The position numbers were made by a program, and so were the translations under genes. Under the pieces are notes generated by a model that was given only the letters and a program-made list of their open reading frames with translations, was not told where the DNA came from and made no database searches. DNA of 64,000 nt. Origin: Voacanga thouarsii (taxonomy: Eukaryota > Streptophyta > Magnoliopsida > Gentianales > Apocynaceae). This document shows positions 59,739 to 64,000 of the stretch, piece after piece. Location of the stretch: positions 1,860,001 to 1,924,000 of the forward strand of contig JANUWF010001218.1 of assembly GCA_026120185.1 (NCBI GenBank), written 5' to 3'. Positions within the stretch are counted from its first letter, which is position 1, and every line of letters starts with the position of its first letter.

Positions 59739-62700
59739 TTATTTTACTCTGTTCTTTAGTCTTGCATTTCTCCTAGAATGGATCTCAGCTGCCCAACTCT
59801 TTCCAATTTCAGTTTGAAATTTGCCTGCATGTCAAAGTGAATGGAAAATGAGAAAATTGGGTGGATTTGCCGGGTTCATTGAGAATATATTGCTTTCAAT
59901 GAAGAAAATAGCGTTATATACCTGCAGTAGAAAGGAAAAACTCATCCAAAACCTTTCCATGCTCTGCCAACAAATTAACACCAAATGAGAAACAAATTCA
60001 TGGTATACTGCTGCGACATAAAGGTGTCCAACAGTTTTAAGTACTGAAATTGTAAGTACTCAAATTATTAAATAGCAATTAGATATGGGTTATGATCACA
60101 AAATTGTGGCTTCTGAATCAAGCATAAAAGTTTAGCATGACAAAAAGTGTACTGAAATAAGGCGGATACAACCCTAAACTTACCAATTTCATATTCCAGT
60201 GCCTGAAGAATCATTTCCACCTGCAGAATATGTCCCGGAAAAGGAGAAAATAATCAGCCATTAGCCATACCATACACTTGCATACTCAAAAAGAGTTGCA
60301 GAAAGGAAAACAGCAACTGGCATTTTAAAGAAGGGTAGGGCGGGGGATGTAAATTAGAGATCTACTGGCAGCAGAGGGTAATAAAGGTGAGAGTGTGAGA
60401 AGAACAAAAGGACCTACAACAAACAAGTGTTCTGAGATGCCAAAAGGATAGAGACAAGTGAATGGATGCAAGTATTTAATCCAGTATTTCACAGTCATTA
60501 AATGCTAACAGAAGCATTCCATTTCACTTCTGACAGACAAACCATCAATAATTAAGTCTTTCATCATACTCAAAACTAGGAACCATTCAGACAAAGCTGA
60601 TTCCAGCAGTATCATAGTGACCATTCTTAGAGTACTTATATTTTATTTCACACAGGAAAAACCTAACAATTTCCCTCATTGAATACAACATTGATGTAGT
60701 TGACATAACTTGGAGAGAAAGTACAAACTTAGCTTCAGCCTTCAAGAATATCCTGAAAATTTCTAATAAAGGATGAAGAAAGGGAAAAAAGGATATTATA
60801 CATGAACTTATAATGTGTAACTCTATTGTGACTCTGGGATTGGAAGATTTCTTAACCAAACAAAAACGAAAATACAGGATTTCAAAATTCAAACTCATTT
60901 GTTATGCAAAAGGTTAAAACAGTAGAAAGTTGAATGGAAGAATGCATACTTTGTCAAAATCTTTGACAAGACTGGCTTCTAGAGAAGAATTATTTTCATA
61001 TTCTTCCCAAAGTTCTTTAATCTCTTCAGCTGCAATGACAAAAAGAGAAAACATATTGAATTTGGCTTGACAAGAAAATATTAAAAGTTAAAGAAACAAA
61101 TCCCATGTGTGTGTTAATGGTACCTCTCATTCCTCCACCAAGAACTTCACACATTTCCTTCAATGCTGCTTGCTCCCGTCTGCTTTTTTCTGCCTTAGGC
61201 ACACCATCAGATGGGGTTATATCCCCAACAATAGCTATAACATAGATTATTGAAATCAGAACCACCAATAATTAATTCAGGAAAAGAATGCAATGAAACA
61301 ACGATCTCAAATAGAAAAGGGGAAATTGAAACCTATTACGATGACTAAGAGAAAACCAGGGCCATAACAAATTGAGTAAGAAGTCCACATGTTTAGCTCA
61401 AGCTATAACAAAACATGTCCTATCACTATTCCAAGTAAACAAGGGTCAATCAAAAAACACTAAGGCTTGAGAATACTAGCCCACTTCATGTATCCTAATG
61501 AAGTACAGTAAATAGCACATTCGTGTCTGCTGAGACTAGTCTGCAGCCTGCAGACACTAGTAATGCCTTTCATACCCTGGATTAACACACGAAGCAAAAG
61601 CCTTTTACCAGACTCAAGACGTAGGACGTAAAATGAAGTGAGAAAAACGCTGCCTCATGTTAGTAAGGCATGTTGCTGTTAATCTGTAAGAGGAGAATCA
61701 TTGGTCTTTCCAGTTCAGTCTGGACCCCATATGACTCATGAGATGTGTATGCTCCGCACCATTGGATTTACTAAACTAAAGTCCAAAACTCAAAAGCAAA
61801 TGTGAACATCTTAACAATAGGATTTTGACAGAAGATATTCCATCTAATTTTGCCTAAAGAATCTATGAATGCTTCATAAACTTTAAGCAATGACAAAAAT
61901 AGATTAAGCAAAACCATGACCCCAGCCCCTGCCCCAGCAAGAAGAAGAGAAGTAAGAAAGACAACATAAAAGCCAGACCATTCACAGTAGTCTTGTAGAA
62001 AGGAAATAAAAAAATACTGGCTTTTTCGAAAAATAAAAAAAAATTATGATTAACAATGGATAGATGCATCACAAACAAAAAGTACACCCATACAAAGTAC
62101 ACAGGGCAATTAACAGTCCCCTCCAAATCCCAATTTCCAGAATCTGCTTCCTCAAAATATCGCACTAGTCCTGGAAGAAGCATGATGCTAGAGAAACCTA
62201 CAGTTTAGAAATATCTTGGATCAAACATCATGCTTGATTAGCTTGCATAAGTTGTATGATTTGAATGGACATGCTTTATTCCAATAGAAATTTATCCAAA
62301 TCGGTTTAGCTTTAGCAACACTAAGCTTTAGCATTAAGTATTAGAAGTCTGATTTGGTTTCCTTTGCATAACATTAAGCTTGATAAATAGACTTTTATTT
62401 GATAGGGTTGTAAAAACATATTTTAAGAATACAGTTGTCTCCGACTTTTTTAAGTCTCAAAAGGTTCTTGCCTAAGATCCAACATCAATGCATGAGCTGT
62501 AAATGTTTGAATGCCCAATAACACAAAATTGAAAATAAATAAATAGATAAATAAAGAAGGAAAAAGGATAGGTTTCTGAAATTCACTAACTGTACAATAA
62601 AATTCAGTCCAAGAAAATGGTAAAAGATGAACATTATTAAGGCCAAATTATAAAAATGCAAACTTACATAATTCACTGAATAAGTTATTGGGCAAATGCA

Positions 62701-62932
62701 AAATGAGGCCAACATACTTACAAAATAGGGACACATACTGATATTGTATCTTTAGGATGAAGAGACTAACTTCATCACCCGTATACCTCATCAAGTTATC
62801 AAATGTTTTGCAGCCTTCATGAAGCCAAGAAAGCCAGGCTAGATATTTAATATAAAATGTAAAGAATATAAGAAACAACACAGAAGTTAAGCACCTTCTG
62901 CAATATCATGAACAATTGCTATCTTGATACAC
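59739..62932 (-). CDS. HDDC2/YfbR-like HD-domain 5'-deoxynucleotidase, C-terminal six exons (5' part off window)
   Basis: Exons on the minus strand: 62895-62932, 61124-61234, 60950-61029, 60184-60220, 59922-59963 and 59739-59824, all with GT/AG borders and consistent phase, giving 130 residues and TAA. The exons read CIKIAIVHDIAEA, IVGDITPSDGVPKAEKSRRE, CEVLGGGMRAEEIKELWEEY, LVKDFDKVEMILQALEYE, EHGKVLDEFFLSTAG and KFQTEIGKSWAAEI. This is the HD-domain family in which H-D and a later D bind metal and dephosphorylate deoxynucleoside monophosphates. The HD pair lies in the 62895-62932 exon and a further Asp in DFDK. The first His-containing motif should be upstream beyond 64000. The reading frame is undamaged, so I take it as a functional gene. 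It is separated from the transposon-rich part by about 2.5 kb. Confidence 0.92.
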
Positions 62933-64000
62933 CTGTACCACATTTAAATTAAAAAAAAAAGGATTTAATTAATAGGACATTATGCAAGTGAAGAGAAATA
63001 TCAACCATATGATCTAGAATAAACAATATATATCAAATCCCCTAGCTCCTTGAGAGGAATTAGGGACTACATCTATGCTCAGCACTCAATGTTCCTGGAA
63101 GGGAGTATCTTTTTATGAACGTTTTGGTAATAAATAATTTCTCCTGCAATAGCTAGACATACAGTTTGCATATCTAAGATATTTGGATGATAGCAAGTTT
63201 CAACAAGAAGACCTGTGAGGGTATCAAGGAATTTACATAACCACACTCATTAAAGCATCAGCAACATGCTAAGACTGTCGCCAAAGGAAGCTGTTAGGTA
63301 GGATCAAACTCAACAAACCCTTAATTCCACAATATGGAATCAGCAACATGAATCCTTTCATTCATGATCTTTGCAGTTCTATCTAGCAGCATTTATGCAG
63401 GAAAACTAAGAAAAACCAAAATTTAAAGCCAAAGGTCTGTAGATGTTCAGAGACCAAAATATTTAGCTGAATAGGATCTAGAAAATGTATAGAAAGGAAA
63501 GAAAAGATTAAGATGATTTGATGTTTTACAAATTGTGCTTTGAATTAACCAAGGGTAACCAAATTAAGATCGCTCAAGCTATAATTAAGCTTCAAAAGCT
63601 CCACCTGGATCCATAAATCCTAAAGCTAATCTTCTTTATGCATTTAAAAAATGTAAAGACTTTCAAAGCTAACCCTCTTTCTAACACAAAATTATATTTA
63701 GAAACTCCTATCTTGGACAAAAAAAATTGGTTTGATTTTCCTTGAACCACTAAATCCAAAATTTTGAAATATGATTAGCAATCTAATCCCACAAATGGCC
63801 TTGAAAAAACTAAGTGAATAAAACTTAAAATGGTCAAGCTTCATTTAAGACTGAAATTTGTCACTCAAATGACTTTTATCAAACCCATTAAGGAATTTAC
63901 ATACAAATATTATCCTTCTTATTTACCTAAATCCATGTTTTTTCTGGTATTCCACATGCTCTACTTCTTAGTATTAACAATTATGTCAGCCTTCATAGTT
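62933..64000 (-). other. Intron of the HDDC2-like gene, continuing past the edge
   Basis: The acceptor TACAG at 62933-62937 precedes the first visible exon. I searched the minus strand to 64000 for the expected preceding exon (ADHMYRM-type motif) and did not see it, so this intron is at least 1 kb long. No other gene is evident. Confidence 0.7.

Overview
The window is plant nuclear DNA, almost certainly from a eudicot. It is AT-rich and dominated by nested transposable elements of plant families: CACTA, Ty1/copia, Ty3/gypsy of Athila/Tat type, Helitron, hAT MITE and L1-type LINE. I recognise two ordinary genes. One is a single-exon RING-H2 ubiquitin-ligase gene at 17086-17544 (minus). The other is the 3' half of an intron-rich gene for an HDDC2/YfbR-like HD-domain 5'-nucleotidase at 59739-62932 (minus), whose 5' part lies beyond the right edge.

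Layout. 1-16532 is the 3' part of a degenerate CACTA transposon: the end of a TNP2-like transposase gene, an eight-exon TNP1-like gene, and a subterminal repeat array ending in a CACTACTAG terminus. A 9.8-kb copia element (called copia-0, minus strand, LTRs 2211-4257 and 9974-12023) sits inside an exon of the TNP1-like gene. 16533-19645 holds the RING gene and AT-rich intergenic DNA.

19646-50134 is a tandem segmental duplication. Unit A (19646-30869) and unit B (30867-50134) meet at a 3-bp ATG microhomology inside a gypsy LTR. Both units carry the same copia insertion (copia-1) and LINE remnants, so these predate the duplication. Only unit B received a 3.59-kb Helitron (31330-34919) carrying a fragment of the cohesin gene SMC1, a young copia element (copia-2, 37730-43304) nested in the LTR of its relative copia-1B, and a solo copia LTR (47665-49493). 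For the Helitron and the solo LTR, unit A preserves the unoccupied site, which fixes their ends to the base.

47555-53801 is the gypsy element itself, with 1.6-kb LTRs and only 1.2 kb of internal DNA. It is followed by a LINE remnant and a degenerate copia element (54190-57000) whose LTR contains an 880-bp hAT MITE with a perfect 8-bp target duplication. 57000-59570 has nothing I can identify, and the HDDC2-like gene fills the rest.

No element here has an intact polyprotein; all coding regions of transposons are pseudogenes. Coordinates of LTRs, target duplications and exons were read base by base. Divergence statements are by-eye comparisons, not computed alignments.
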